Below are positions 13,459 through 26,233 of a stretch of DNA of 64,000 bases, one piece after another. The first letter of the stretch is position 1. Every line of letters starts with the position of its first letter. The notes beneath the pieces are model-generated. The model had not been told where the DNA came from. It saw nothing but the letters and a program-made list of their open reading frames with translations, and did not search any database. The DNA comes from Varroa destructor (lineage: Eukaryota > Arthropoda > Arachnida > Mesostigmata > Varroidae): the NCBI RefSeq assembly GCF_002443255.2, contig NW_019211455.1, positions 54,512,338 through 54,576,337 of the forward strand. Reading direction: 5' to 3'. A program made the position numbers and the translations under genes.

Positions 13459-15930
13459 CTAAAACGGGTACCAGGCGTACACTGAGAGTACTTCCGCATA
13501 TTTTTGTTACGTACGTAATATTAGTGGACAATGTGTCGTGTGCCAAAGAAGGCCTCTTGTTATAATAGATTATTGATTTCCGTTGTTTCTGCAAATATAC
13601 TACTTGTTCTATTGACAGTTTGAATACCCTGGGAAATGATGGTTACCGTAACTATGAACCCTGGCCCTGGGCATGTTTGTATGTTTTTCGGCTTATGAAA
13701 ACTATGGTGTTTGTATCCCAGTTCTTTTTTCGTTTGCGAAGCTGTTAACTTTTTTAACACTATGAGTAATTCCAGTATACCTATCGTGTCTGCTAAAATA
13801 GCTGATGAGATATATGCACACAATGACAGCTTCCATACGTTATATTGCAGTAGTTTCAATCAACCGAGTAATATATTAAATTAGCCATAAAGCTATACTG
13901 ATATCAGTGTATTTCACCAATAACTATCTCTAAGAAAAAAGTAAAATTTGTGAAGCATTTTTGCAGAGCCAGTTTCAATAAATAGATCCACGGTTCTTCA
14001 AATAGACATAGATATACTTTCTCTGAATTTACTACGAATTGTCTATGAAAATTTTAGTAGAAGGTTTAAAGGTCTCCTTGACTTTTCAACTTCAAGTCTT
14101 CTAACTAACGCAGGAAGTTCCGTAGAAAAGCTGGTCTAGCAGAAACAGAAATGAATAACCTTATATTCTAGCTTCTGGCTCATCATAAACTAGCACTTCG
14201 TTCGGCAGGCTTTTCTTTTCGTTTATTAGTAGCGGCTTTCACATAGCGGTGACGACCGAATTTACATTTATTGCAGCTTTGGTCGTTGTCTGCCATTGTT
14301 TCTCGTGACATTCGGATGGATGGCGTGTTGTGATGTACATATCTTGTGGCTAGAGTTTTTAGCGGATGATTGCTAGGCCGTCTTGCCGCAGACGATGTTG
14401 CTGCTATTTCTGGTCACTTGCGGTCCTTCTGCAAGCTTGTTCTGTTTTCGCAAAAACCCATTTACGCAATGCGGCGTTGTTGCTGCTTTGTCATTGTGAT
14501 CATTGCGGCTGGCTCCACCAGCCGACGACCTGTCACTCACTCACTCACTTGTTTGGTTTAACGAGCAAACGAGTTGGCCTTCGCCGGCTGGTCGTTGCCT
14601 TTCGGTTTGTCGTTAAGCTTAAATGTTCTAGGAGATAGATGTAGAAGGTGACGTCTAAACGAAAAACAGAAGCCTGAACCTGAAGAGGCTTCTTTGTCCG
14701 TGGTCCTGAGTTGATAATGATACTTAGTAGAGCGTCAGCTGGACTTTGCCTACCTTGCAATTCCTAGATTTTTTTTAAGGCTCGAGCAATGATTTAGCAC
14801 TCACTCGCCCCACGTCTCGTTCCGTTATCGCCAGGCCGGTTTCGTTGCTATTAATTCTATACGGAAGTATGTCACTATCTGTCTTTGAAGCTTGGGATGA
14901 TTCTACTTCAGATTAGTGATGGGTGACATTCTAAATGAAAACAGATTATTAGTGCGCTCCTTTCTGACCACCTGAAGCGATGTTCCATTCGATCGTTCCT
15001 TAAGATCCACCAATTTATCGGGTATTAAAAAGGTCTAGTGTTACAGTAAGACGATAGGATATTGTACTGAATCACAGATCAGTCTTCAAGTCACTTATAT
15101 GTGTGGAGGAAAAATACCGTTTTGAGAAATGTGATATTTACGAACCAACCACAAGCTGGCTTTCACTGCACGTAAGTGCGTGCTGAAATCAGTACGTCGG
15201 TCCGATTGTTCTACACGTTTCATGTATGCGCGCTACGTGCAAAATATGTGCGTCCTCTTTACTGAGCTTTATATTTTTCATTTAAAGGTTTAGCCCATCT
15301 TGGGAGGGCAGAATTTTCGCGATAGTACAATGCTAGGGTTGAAGTCGAAGCACATTCTCGAGTAACTAGTGTATATGTGACTTTAGAAGACTCCGGTAAA
15401 TTCCTTTAGGTTTCGGTAGCCTGTGTTCGGCTGCGTCTGATTTTCTGTTCAAATATTGGATTTCTGTTTGTTTTGTAACGTAATATCATTTCGTTGTGTC
15501 AGCATGGCGTGTTGCATTTAATCACACAATATCACTTAGTTTGGTTGAAGAGGGAAAATCTGTTGTATAGCACAACATTTTAATGAATGACCTTCATTAA
15601 ATAGACAGCCACTTCAGCTAGGCCGTTATTAGGTCCTTGATCACTTTCGAAAATCTGCTCCCATCAATGGACGACTTAGATGAATCGAAACCAATTCCAA
15701 GATATCTATGCTTTACTATCAAGCCTGTGGCTCGAGCGTGCAATATTCGTTGTTGTTAGATTTCTCGTTCAGGAACCCAATACTAACTGGTACGAAAAAA
15801 CTATAAATGAAATATGCCGCTTTTATACCGGCAGTCTCCTGAGCAAGTAAGGAAACTCAAAATACACTATTCCCTAACTAAATCGAGTTCTTTGAACAAC
15901 CTAACTTCCAAACAATGAGGCTATGTTTAA

Positions 15931-15933
15931 ATA

Positions 15934-15971
<38 letters not shown>
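15931..15971 (+). repeat. (AT)n followed by a T16 run
   Basis: A 25-nt alternating AT run at 15931-15955 passes directly into sixteen T at 15956-15971. Read on the minus strand this is an A-run followed by (AT)n, as can be left by a retrotransposed tail, but no element body is recognisable beside it. Confidence 0.7.
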
Positions 15972-16635
15972 AGTTCACTAGAGTACGCAAGTCCCAACAT
16001 CAATGTTAATTTTCCACTATCCGACCATTCTCGAACCGAACATCCGAACATTTTGTCAACCTCAGATTGAACTGGTAGTTATAACGGCAAACACCTATTA
16101 TTCGGTAGTGTTATTTCCATCTGGTACCTTCACTGTTTTATTAATCTATGGCCAAGTCCATGTAGACGAGGCAAGTCAATTTCCTACCTAACTACTAGCT
16201 TCTACTGAACAGAAAATCAGTATCGACTTGTTCTCTATATCCTAGTAATTACTCAAAACGCTGTCATATATTTTAATGTCTCAAATATTTACTTAAGCAT
16301 GCATCTACCCTGTTACCATTATCAGAATGGTGTAGTTATAGTCACAGGAGTAGGAAACACTAAGTTACTACTAGGTTATTTGGATAAATAGAATGTCCTG
16401 CTGGTACCAAAACTATAGTCCTGCTTACAACGTTCGTGACTAGTGTCATGCTAGAGCGTGTCTTCGAAGTACCAATGTGTACTTTCGCCGCAGATGATCA
16501 CCAAGTGACATGTGACACAGCCATCTGCAGCTAATGTCACGGAAAAAAACCATTTAAGGAAAAATGTATGTTTACTTACGAAGATTCAAAGGCATTATCC
16601 AAATGCAGCTTATCAACGACTTGTCTACTTGATCT

Positions 16636-16669
16636 AATTATATATGTATATATATATACATATATAATT
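16636..16669. repeat. 34-bp perfect AT-rich palindrome
   Basis: AATTATATATGTATAT is followed by its exact complement, with a G and C in symmetrical positions (16646 and 16659), so it is a true dyad and not only a TA run. Confidence 0.75.
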
Positions 16670-17845
16670 GTCGAAACTCTGTTGTTGGGCTACTAGAATT
16701 AAGGGAAGTAGCATTGATTCTAGAAGTTTTAGACAATAAGGATGTTCCAAATATAATCTATATGGGCCACTCACTTCTCTTACTGTCAAAGAAGCTTCTG
16801 CTGTAAGCGGTCTGGTTAAACAGTTTTTGGCCCATATTGCCCCGCTCCATCAGCGTTGCCTACTCATACAGTCTTACAAAGCAGACGTGTGTTTCTCTGC
16901 AACGGTTATATATAAATGTTTATTATTATTACGTATTTCCTTGCTTACGCTAATCGCAGTCGGTTTTAGGGCCTCGATCATCTTATTTACTGGCGTGAAA
17001 TAGGTGTGAAACAAATCTTCGAAACGTATATTTTAAGCAGAGATCCCTCAACACATTTGAACGTATTATGTTTTTTGGCATTGATTTTGAGTATGATCTC
17101 AACTGGAGATCAAGACTCAATCGATTCTTTCTTTAGTTTTTGTTGGATGACAAAATTAAGATATATTTAGTAATGCCAAAAGTATTCTACGGACGATTTA
17201 CGGCTAGTCTAAGCAAAACCTTAGGTATTGTATGACCTGGCCAGTTTTAGTTATGACCTCGAAATGGGGACAGATTAAAACCTGCCACACTATACCGGTG
17301 CCCAAACGTGCATATACAAGCATAGAACAAGTAGGATGACACAGTATGGTGCATTTCCGTCGATTCGCTCCTCATCATAGGCGGATTAAATGCACGTGAG
17401 GAAATCCTCTAACCTGATATAGCAGATTGTTGATCTTTGCAAGGAAGGTTTAACGGGCGAGCAGACGCTATTTCTTTTCTCATTTGTCAAAAGCCACGCA
17501 ACGGATGTCAGCTGAACTGAAGATGTAAACAAGACATCGAATCGATGTGCGCTTAACGGCAAGGCTGCGAGCTAACATGGACCGTTTTAAGGTTCTGGAA
17601 AAATCTTTCGCAAAACAACAATGACGTGAGTAAATCAAGTGAGCGTTGTCCTCACCAATAGACTATTGGACATTATCCAGGACGATGGCGGTCGAGATAG
17701 GAAATATGTCTCCAAGCTAGCTTAAGCAGGGCTAATTCAATTTTCGCAGATGTATTTGTGTCACAAGTATTCCCTCTTAGCTTAAAGATATAGACATATG
17801 TACAATCTTATAGGCATCGTTTCCTTTGAACTTACGAAGCCCAAG

Positions 17846-17868
17846 GTATATATATATATGTATATACA
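17846..17868 (+). repeat. (TA)n tract about 130 bp upstream of the BTB-BACK start
   Basis: An alternating TA run interrupted by one G, followed by TATATACAC. It could act as a TATA-like element for the gene at 17999, but similar tracts occur throughout the window where there is no gene, so it is listed as a repeat. Confidence 0.5.
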
Positions 17869-17988
17869 CTATCCCAAATTGTGTTGTCCTATTACATAAA
17901 CGTTTGCTTGTTCTTTGATCTTTACAACTGCTATATCTAACAGCGGTAACACATATAGACAGTAGGAAGCGAAAGCTGTCTTCTTCGT

Positions 17989-18030
17989 ATGGACGACAAT
18001 GGGCGGATTTACATCAAGAAATCGTTATAG
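17989..18030 (+). promoter_or_regulatory. Short upstream ORF overlapping the BTB-BACK start
   Basis: An ATG at 17989 opens a 13-codon frame that ends at TAG 18028-18030 and overlaps the main start at 17999 in another frame. Its -3 base is C, weaker than the main ATG. If it lies in the mature 5' UTR it could lower initiation at 17999. That effect is inferred; the transcript start is unknown. Confidence 0.3.
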
Positions 18031-20699
18031 GTCGTTGCCTCAGTTTGAATCTAAAACAACTAACGAGGCTGTCCCGGCGTGGGAAACATGGTGTACTACA
18101 TTGTTTCGGCATCGGCTATATAATACAACGTTAAGTCAGTCGGCGGAGCAAGCGCAGGGGTCATCCCGGTTTGAGGTTGAAGAAATTTCTCCAAAGATCC
18201 TTAAACAACTATCGAAAGCTCGTCGAGGTGCTAGGTGAGTGAAATCTCAGTGGCTTGTTACTTAATATTGTCTAAGTAATTCTTTTTCTTTTATGGCATG
18301 CGCAAACGTACATATGTATGTACGAAAAGAAGGCTTTCATTAGGAATATTCTATCCTTTAAAAAAGAAAGGACATTCATCTCACTCAATTTCGAAGCGCG
18401 TACTGCTGACAGAGGTGAGCAAATAAATAGTTCAATGCGTCCTGCAATATGCCTCGTTGTGGTCATCTTTTTGAACTTCGGCTACTCTCTATGACTGTGT
18501 CTCCCTACCATTTGTTTCTACCCTTTATTTGCTGGATATGAGTGGATTAATGCCACGGAGATACATCATCGAAATCTTCTTCTCGCTTGGAGCGACCGTA
18601 TTCCGGGCAAATAGTTTTTTGTTTTTGATATTTTTCATTTTAGCACTCTTTGTAATATCTTTTTTATAAACACATTCTTTCTACTAGGAATTTGACCGGG
18701 GTGGGTCTTATCAAAGTCATCTGAAAATGGTTCTTTTTTAACAGACTTGGTAAATCGTATGGCCGCTATACAAGCAGCTATTAATTAATTTAACCAATAG
18801 TGCTGTAATTTTTTGTTCCCTATTCTTTTATTTCGTACCTTATTTTACTACTTATTAGCTTCTGGTCATAACTTTTGACCGAATACTCCCACAGAGAGAT
18901 AATAGGCATTAGATTGACCAGTAGACAGACTCGTTCCCGAACGGAAACATTCGTGTTACAGAACCTGACTCACTGTTCTCAGAACGAGAGCCTCAGACGA
19001 GCACCTTACCTCTGTTGGGTTACGTTTTCACTTAATGGCCAAATTTGTCTATTTTAATCTGAATTGAAGGTAACGCATTGGATAGGAAAGCTAAAAAAAA
19101 AGATTGCTTAATTTTATTAACTCGGTAGGATTAAAATCCGTTATTTATTTAAACCGATCTATTTTGTTTGAGCATGGCATAGCTTTAAATGTCTTAGGCG
19201 ATTTTTTCCAATTTACTCGTGGTTACATCTAATGAATCGCCATGTTGACACTATTTGATTATAGCATTCGTTTATTTATCACTGCATATGTCCTTTTATT
19301 CGAAGTTAGTGCAATTTTGTAATAATAATTTGCGTTAGGTACACGGAAAAGCCCTGTAACATGTAATGACTATCACGTGGTACTTTTGGCTAAAATGTAT
19401 AAGCCTCTAGGGCAATATATATATATATATATATATAAACAACTTTATTTGTTTCAAAGGTTCAAGGACGGTCTTGTTATGCTACTTGGAAGTGATGGCG
19501 CAGTCAAAGCGCATTTGAAGGTGCTCTTCGCAGCATGTTGGTACTTTAGTAACGTACCACAGTATTCCTACTGCTACCTGAACGGCTTTACGAAGAAAGG
19601 CTTAACTGATCTCGTTAACTTTATTTACCACAATGAACTTCCAAGCAATGTTGAACAATTGCTCGGTCTGAATCAGCTGGCAGAACACATTCGCTATAAG
19701 TTTCTTGCGGCACAAACTAGCAAGCTCCTAATCGAGCAGTACGAAGCTGAAGGAAGGGGTGACCAAGCATTACCAGGCCTACTCAACTTGACGAAAAAAT
19801 TTAGCTTGCCGACCTTGTATGACCATTTGTGTGTAGCCTTGGCTCGATACACTCAGGTTCCGTCAGTCCTGCTCAGAGTTAGCCCGGCAGTTCTGACTGA
19901 TGTTCTAGTTCAGGACTGTCTGGCAGTCGACGACGAGGACCAGGTAGCGTCCCTCGTAAACAAATTCTACCACCTGCATCCTGAGTATAGCTCGACCGAT
20001 GTGGCCAGTTGTGTAAGATACAATTTTCTATCAGAGAGTGCTAAACGGTGGTTCGATTTCGAATCAGGTATTGTGTGGGCACCTCGACATGCCTATACAG
20101 GCCATTACCTTTCCGTAAATTTGCATGTTCGTCGAGACAGAGTTAAAATAGCATGTATTCTAATCATTGATCGCGTATCGCCTGGTCGACGCCCCATAAC
20201 AATCTGTACTATCGAAGATTCCTCGGGCTATGATACCGTGTCCAATTCGTGCGTGCGACCTCGACTTGACCACGTTGCGGGAGCTAAAGAAGCCGCCGAA
20301 TATCGAAGTGCAGTCCACATCGCTTCTGTAACCAGTCGTCGACTGCTTTTCGTCCGTCTGGGCTCAACTGTTCTCCGGGTCGATCTTTACGCCAACGCAT
20401 GCCAAGTACTATCGAGGGATATAGCTGAATTCTACGTAACTTCCGAAGGTCTTGTAAAAACAGTCAACAGACTGAATGGGAAAGAAACTCTAATCACATC
20501 CCGAGCTCACACAGTAATGGCGGCACTTCTGGTGACACCCTGCGATAGGCTTGTGGTCAAACTTGACATTGATTATATGAATGGGAAAATGGACAATAGC
20601 TATACTAATAACAGTATTTGCGCTATTGACAACAAAAGCAACGATTGCAATAGAGATGAAGACCCCCTCCTAGTGACGTTCACAGCGGCTGCGAATTGA
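17999..20699 (+). CDS. BTB-BACK domain protein, two exons (17999-18234 joined to 19460-20699)
   Basis: Joining the exons gives 491 aa. The ATG at 17999 has A at -3 and G at +4. Exon 1 ends AG before GTGAGT; exon 2 starts G after TTTCAAAG. The split AG/G codon (Arg79) keeps the frame. Residues about 79-172 form a BTB/POZ fold: FKDGLVMLLG, then AHLKVLFAACWYFS, then LVNFIYHNEL, ending in the usual helical segment (QLAEHIRYKFLAAQTSKLL). Residues about 180-269 match a BACK domain in position and helical pattern. In the BTB-BACK-Kelch family this pair dimerises and binds Cullin-3 to present substrates for ubiquitination; that role is inferred here. Residues 270-491 look beta-rich but lack the paired glycines and W/Y spacing of Kelch repeats, and the tail from about 460 is polar and Asn/Asp-rich. 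The ~78 residues before the BTB domain are not recognised. The reading frame stays open upstream into the intron (19377-19459), but that stretch encodes only a microsatellite and is not coding. A further 5' exon cannot be excluded. Confidence 0.85.
18235..19459 (+). other. Intron of the BTB-BACK gene (1225 bp, GT-AG)
   Basis: The intron begins GTGAGT and ends TTTATTTGTTTCAAAG. The donor overlaps an in-frame TGA at 18236, so retaining the intron would stop translation one codon past the exon. A 23-nt (AT)n run at 19415-19437 lies 22 nt before the end of the acceptor AG. No coding relic or nested gene is recognisable inside. Confidence 0.8.
19415..19437 (+). repeat. (AT)n microsatellite beside the BTB-BACK splice acceptor
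   Basis: A 23-nt alternating run inside the intron, ending 22 nt before the acceptor AG, in the region where a branch point would normally lie. Confidence 0.85.
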
Positions 20700-21028
20700 T
20701 GACGTTTTTTCTTTTTGCCTAGACGGTTAAAAGCTAGTTTCGACTTTTGAAGTTATACGTAACGTGCTAATATACATAACTATTGTCCCTGTTTAATAGG
20801 CGCAAACTGAACAAACGACGTATTGATTCCAAGTATTGATCAATATTGTTAAGCTAATTCTAGAAATTATGTCCAAGTTAAAACCACTCAATAGAATCTA
20901 GTTAGGGGAACTCTATGGCAATTGGCTATATATTTGTGTTTATGGAACCGATAAGAATAGATGGTATTTGTTAGTTAACTTTTGAACGAACTCTATACTA
21001 CCACTATACGTTTAACTATACGTTTTTC

Positions 21029-21034
21029 AATAAA
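21029..21034 (+). terminator. Polyadenylation signal of the BTB-BACK gene
   Basis: A canonical AATAAA 330 nt after the stop codon, followed within about 20-40 nt by a GT- and T-rich stretch (GTGTGTTTGCGTCTC, from about 21051), as expected of a downstream cleavage element. It predicts a 3' UTR of roughly 350 nt. Confidence 0.6.
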
Positions 21035-24000
21035 AGCTACGTGCTTAAAGTGTGTTTGCGTCTCTATTGTCTATTCTGTATTAAAGTGCTCGCTCGAAAA
21101 GGCGGAATGGAGTAGATGTATGGCGTTAAATGGTGGTAAAACAATGGCGTATCCAATCTAGAATAGAAACACGTTTCGGTAACGATCATATCATTAACAA
21201 TATTAAAAGTCTAATGTGGTAGACAAATTTCAATGAATATAGCCTTGTCTGAGCTTAGATAGCAATGCGTTGTATGTCAGACATGGTCTGAGATATAATT
21301 TATGTAAGATATGGTAGTTTGGCCTATCACTATGTTCCTAAGGAACTGCTACCGCTAACAACCATAACAATTTATTTGTCGTTATTTATGTAATAAATAA
21401 CGTGCAATATACATACAAAAGTACTTTTTTTTTAATTCTCATATATAAAAGCTATTTAAATTAACAATATGGTTAGCATATAGTTCTAGCATGTTATACA
21501 GGGGTATCTACGATTCAAGTTATCTTCTGCAGGAATTGAAAGAAGGCGGACGCCTACCCAAAAGTAACTTGTATTCTTTAAAAAGTTACGATTAAACAAG
21601 CATAGACACTACCATTTGTCATTGCAAAGCATAATACGATAAAGATGGAAAAGACGCTTCATGAATGTGAAGCGAAAAAAATGTACGTGATCGCGCGTGG
21701 ATGTGACGGGGGTTGCAATTTCGGTCGACAATTATTCATTGAGTCTATACTTCAAGTCGATGGAGTACAGTAGATTTTTATTGTACTGTGAACTAACTTC
21801 AATGCTATCCTAGTTCATAATTATTTTTTAGATGAATTATCCAGCCAAACGGATTATAACTTAGTATAGACATTTAACGTTCTAATTTCTGATGCGCTAC
21901 GGGTGTCACCCCCCGACGGTCATGTACGTTTAATATAACCACCATCCATTGCGACTGAGGCTTCGATTCGCAGCTCAAACTACTCACTAATCATTTTCAA
22001 AATATTCGTACCTTCTTTCATCCGTAAATAAGCATACATCAAGCGATAAGACAGAAGTAAATCCAATAACTTAAGCGAAATTTTACGATTCTAAAGATCT
22101 AAAAAAACTTGAAACAGCCAACAAGTGCGAAAAATTGACAATGGGGATAAAAAGTGTCAAAGACGAATCGTGAAAGTCATTTAAGCGACCCAACTGATAA
22201 TCGGCATTCCCCTCTCCAAAACGTATGTTCTAAGCCATTTTTTCCTAGGTCGTCAAATCTTCCTCGGATTTTTTAGGAACCTCATGCGAATTGGCCATAT
22301 CGCCTAATAATTTATTAGATTATTATTATTTGTTACTATTTCGGTGTAAGTTCGTCCAGTGCAAAGAGACTGGATAAAAGTTGATGGTTGTTCAAATAAC
22401 GAAAAGGACACGCCGTTTTCGGCCGTACCACCGCACTACGTGGACCGTTAGAAAGTTGAATACACTTCCTGCCAATAGGTCCTTACGTCTAGATCTTATC
22501 CAGAACAATATTTGTTGCCATCCTGGCAATGGTGTTTTTTTAGCCCCTGGGGTGTTGTCTACTATACTATAGTATTAGCCAGCGATAGCAAAACTGCTAT
22601 CATTTTCTGCCACCTTCTTGCCTAAATCTCTATCACTCCCTTGAAACACCTGGGCAGCCCCCCGTAGTCACTAGTGATAAGGATGAGAAACAGTGAGTGC
22701 AGCCGCCGGCCGAAATGCTGAAGATGGAAGAAAACCAATATCGGCGTGACTTGAGTCTTTTTCTGAGAATTCCGATCACGAACACAATACACGATCGACC
22801 GGGGGCAACGTGTCTGACACACGAGTTCATCCTTTCTAGTGAATGCTTACCCCACCGGAAAACCTCTAGGTTTTCCTTACTCTCGTTTTCCGTCAGTGCA
22901 AGCGTTCGGTCCCTCCATTTTCATGGACGTACCATACTCGATTAGGACGGTATTTGTACGAGAAGAGTCTCTGTTGCTTCTAGAACCGAGATACCAATTG
23001 TCAATTAATGGTGCTAGTGTCTGGCTCCCAATCACGGAGTTCCATGAACTTTATTTGCGTGGCCGGAGCGAGGCGGCTTTGTAACGTTGTGGAAAAAATG
23101 TAGGCTGGCATGGTACTAATTATACGCCAATGACCAATTATGGTGTAGCAAGTATCGTCGGCTATGCGAAGTAATACGGTATGTATAAGCTCATCTCGAG
23201 CTGGATTAAGCTATTGTACACTCCGTAAATAGCGTAGGGTTTAAGCGTCGTAGGAAAAAACATAACTGCAGTTAGTAGTTTCAAAGGCATACTTCTTGTG
23301 CTCGCTTGGGTAATCGAATCTTTACGGTTATCCGAGATACATGTGAAGCGCCGGATTAAATACGAGTCTGTTTTAAATGTGTCTCTCACTGAGGCCCAAA
23401 AGGGGCGCGAAGTGTTTGAAGGAAATACAGGAAACTGAGACAGCCTCTGGCCAGTCGATAAGTACTATTAAATATAGGCTTGTAAACCACGCGTTTGTTT
23501 TCCGCTAAATAATCTTCAAACCCATGTTTACATTATAATTACCATTATATTATTATATGCTATTTTTTATATATGGTTAGATAACAATTACATGCATGCC
23601 TACGGTTCTCAACAGTAAATGTTCTTTTGTGCTGTTTCACGTTTATCATCTCGTTTCTTTGCGATATATTAAATGCTTGGCCATCTTTACGCCTTCTGCT
23701 ACGCCTTTCGTACAAGGACGAAACAGAATCTAACATAGATTTGTGTAATGTTCCAAAAATGCAGAGGCTATCACGACAAAGCACGACCTTCGAATTTTGA
23801 TTTGATGAAGAAGCCCGTTTCAAATCATGCGCACATCGTATTTGTCCGCCATAGTTCTCGTTGTTTGTTTCTGGAAATTTACCAATTGATACCTATCGAT
23901 GTTCGATACGCTTTTTTTCTAGAATGTTTCCGGAACGTCTCTAATTAATGAACCGTTTTATTTTACGGCGGCCGAACTGAGCGTCAAAGCTAAAGGTGGC

Positions 24001-26210
24001 GTCCACTTCCTGGACACCGTTTGTGCTGGAAGGCAGCGGTAATATACAACAATAGCGATCAATTATTAAAGGTCAAATCTGTATGGTACGGATGCTGTTT
24101 TTTAAAAAAAAATCAAACTCATCGTAACACTCCGATAGTTTCGTTCTTCCACCCTTCTAAGACTGTTTTAGTGTCATTCCGTTGTTCCAGGGCGACGTAG
24201 CCTGGAAAGGTTGAATGTTTAGTGCCAGCTAACCACGTCGAGCTACGCTCTCTGAAAAACCTGAAAGGCTAAGGTAGAAAAACGAAGCAGTGTCTTTGTT
24301 AAGATAAGGCCCAGAAGACAAAGGGCACATAGCTGTTTAACATGTGCATATCGTTTTCATCATACCACCGTCGCCTGAACCCGTGCGTTGAACAGTGCTG
24401 ATAACTTCTAGTGCTCAGGGTATCTAGCACAAACTGTAATTTCATCAATCTACGAAAGCCATACAGGCGAGCTAAACGAGCGTAGACGAAAACTCCCTAT
24501 GCATGTATAATGTGAAGAACTTGCTTCAAAACTTACTTTTTGTTTCTAAATAGGCTGGTCCATTCGTTTTTGCTAAATGGTCCTAAATGTAGACCTCAGC
24601 TAAGGCAACCTTTTTGATTCTGGCACAGAGCACCCTAGACGATGTACAAAGGCCTATCTACTACTGGTAAGCAGAAGGACTTCATATTGAGCCATTGATT
24701 ATCTGAACTGCGTCTAGAACGTAGAGACATACAAATTTCATAGATAGTTCTCATGATTTTAATTTTAGTTATTCTTTAGTTACGCATATTGCTTGAATTT
24801 GAATTGAATTTTACTGCTTTTCGAGCTAGAGATACACTGATATTATGGGTGGCTAGAACGGACCGAGATGATTATCTAATTCGTTCTTAATTTTATTGTT
24901 ACAGTATAGCAAATGTATGTTTACCACTAAATAATACAGAGCAAATTTTCTCAGAGAGCAAAAAATAGCTTTTACAATAGAACACTATTTTGAGTATGTC
25001 AAATATGTCCGAGAGAAAAACAAGTACGAGTTCCCGTATACGAGGTGTGAAGTTTTAGAATGATTAAAGCCGTCCGGCTGTAACTTTAGGCTGATTTTTG
25101 GGACCTTATACGATTGATAAACATCACTAGCCTAGATGTCGCATTCTGTTAAATGTTGGTAAGGAACGCTTAATGCGAACTAGCTAAGGAACCGGTTTCT
25201 AAAAAAGTAAACTTCGTTAGGTGTTTTAGGGGTTTCTTCACAATGAATAGTGTTTTTATTATCAATAGGCCTCCAAGTAATACGACTGCATCGGTTTACA
25301 GGCGTCTAACGGCCCTAAATTTAGCCTAAACCCTCCTCCCTGAAGTGTTATTTGGTATGGCCACTTACTGTTAAAGTTTTAAGTAGTTCATGGGTGTATT
25401 GATCATACGAAAGCATCGAACGGGCGTGATCTTAACGGTCAACAGTAGCATCGAATCGATGAGGCTATTCAGCAAATATTTCGAAACGGTCCTATAGAGA
25501 AGTGATCTGAAGAACTTGTGTTATGAGCCAAACACAGGCGTTCTTGTTCAATTAGGGACGACGTTTTGCCTTCCAGCCGGAACTAGCTTGCAACACCAAA
25601 CGACTGGCACACTTAGTAAACAAACAGGTCGTAAATACCCCAAAAAAGTGTTTGGGTGTCGCCCATCACAATGGCAGGTCGTAACAGTGCTGTCGCGTGT
25701 AAACTACAGTGACATTTCAGCAGACGTATTTGTTTAAAGGAGACACTGAAAGAAACTTTGAAGAAAAATCCCCGGTGAAAAATCGAATGTTAGCGCTTTT
25801 TTTTTTTTGTTCAAATAGAAACATTGTCACATTGTGTCAATATATCCACATTAGCGTAGCAACAAACGTTTTTGGCCCTATCTCTCTACCAATATCCTTG
25901 TCGAATACGCATGCTTCGTTGGTACACCGCTTTAGTATTGAAATGACTACGTCCGGATTCTATGTCTGGTACCGCCGTTCGACATTTTATTAAGTCGTTG
26001 GCTCCTGCACAAACACTTTGAATATTTAATCGATTCATTCTAATTTCTACGAGTAAAAACATTTTATATTTCCAAAAACAACGCCAGGATAATTTGACAA
26101 AAGTACTTATTCAAGCCTTATTCATGTATTCGATTGTTCAGAATTTATACCTACCTTCCCTCAGCACAGCAAACAGCAATTAAATATCGTCGTTGCACTA
26201 TAGCTAAAAT

Positions 26211-26233
26211 AACAACAACAACAACAACAACAA
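26211..26233 (+). repeat. (AAC)n microsatellite
   Basis: A nearly perfect run of AAC triplets. A shorter version occurs near 3619-3634. Confidence 0.85.

Larger units (their letters stand above)
1..17845. other. Non-coding flank, no gene recognised
   Basis: Open frames here are all about 100 codons or shorter, many start at non-ATG codons, and none resembles a known family. Apart from the listed repeats I see AT-rich sequence with scattered short A and T runs. A GC-richer patch near 14280-14640 has overlapping open frames on both strands, with CTG/GTT-rich composition but no recognisable protein. Confidence 0.6.

Noticed and set aside
14366..14760. Overlapping frames in a CTG/GTT-rich patch
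   Set aside because: Low-complexity Cys/Leu-rich translations on + and an unrelated frame on the minus strand suggest composition, not coding.
19377..19459. N-terminal extension of the BTB exon reading upstream through the AT repeat
   Set aside because: It begins at a GTG and encodes only a Tyr-Ile repeat. The acceptor at 19459 and the in-frame partner exon at 17999-18234 explain the gene better.
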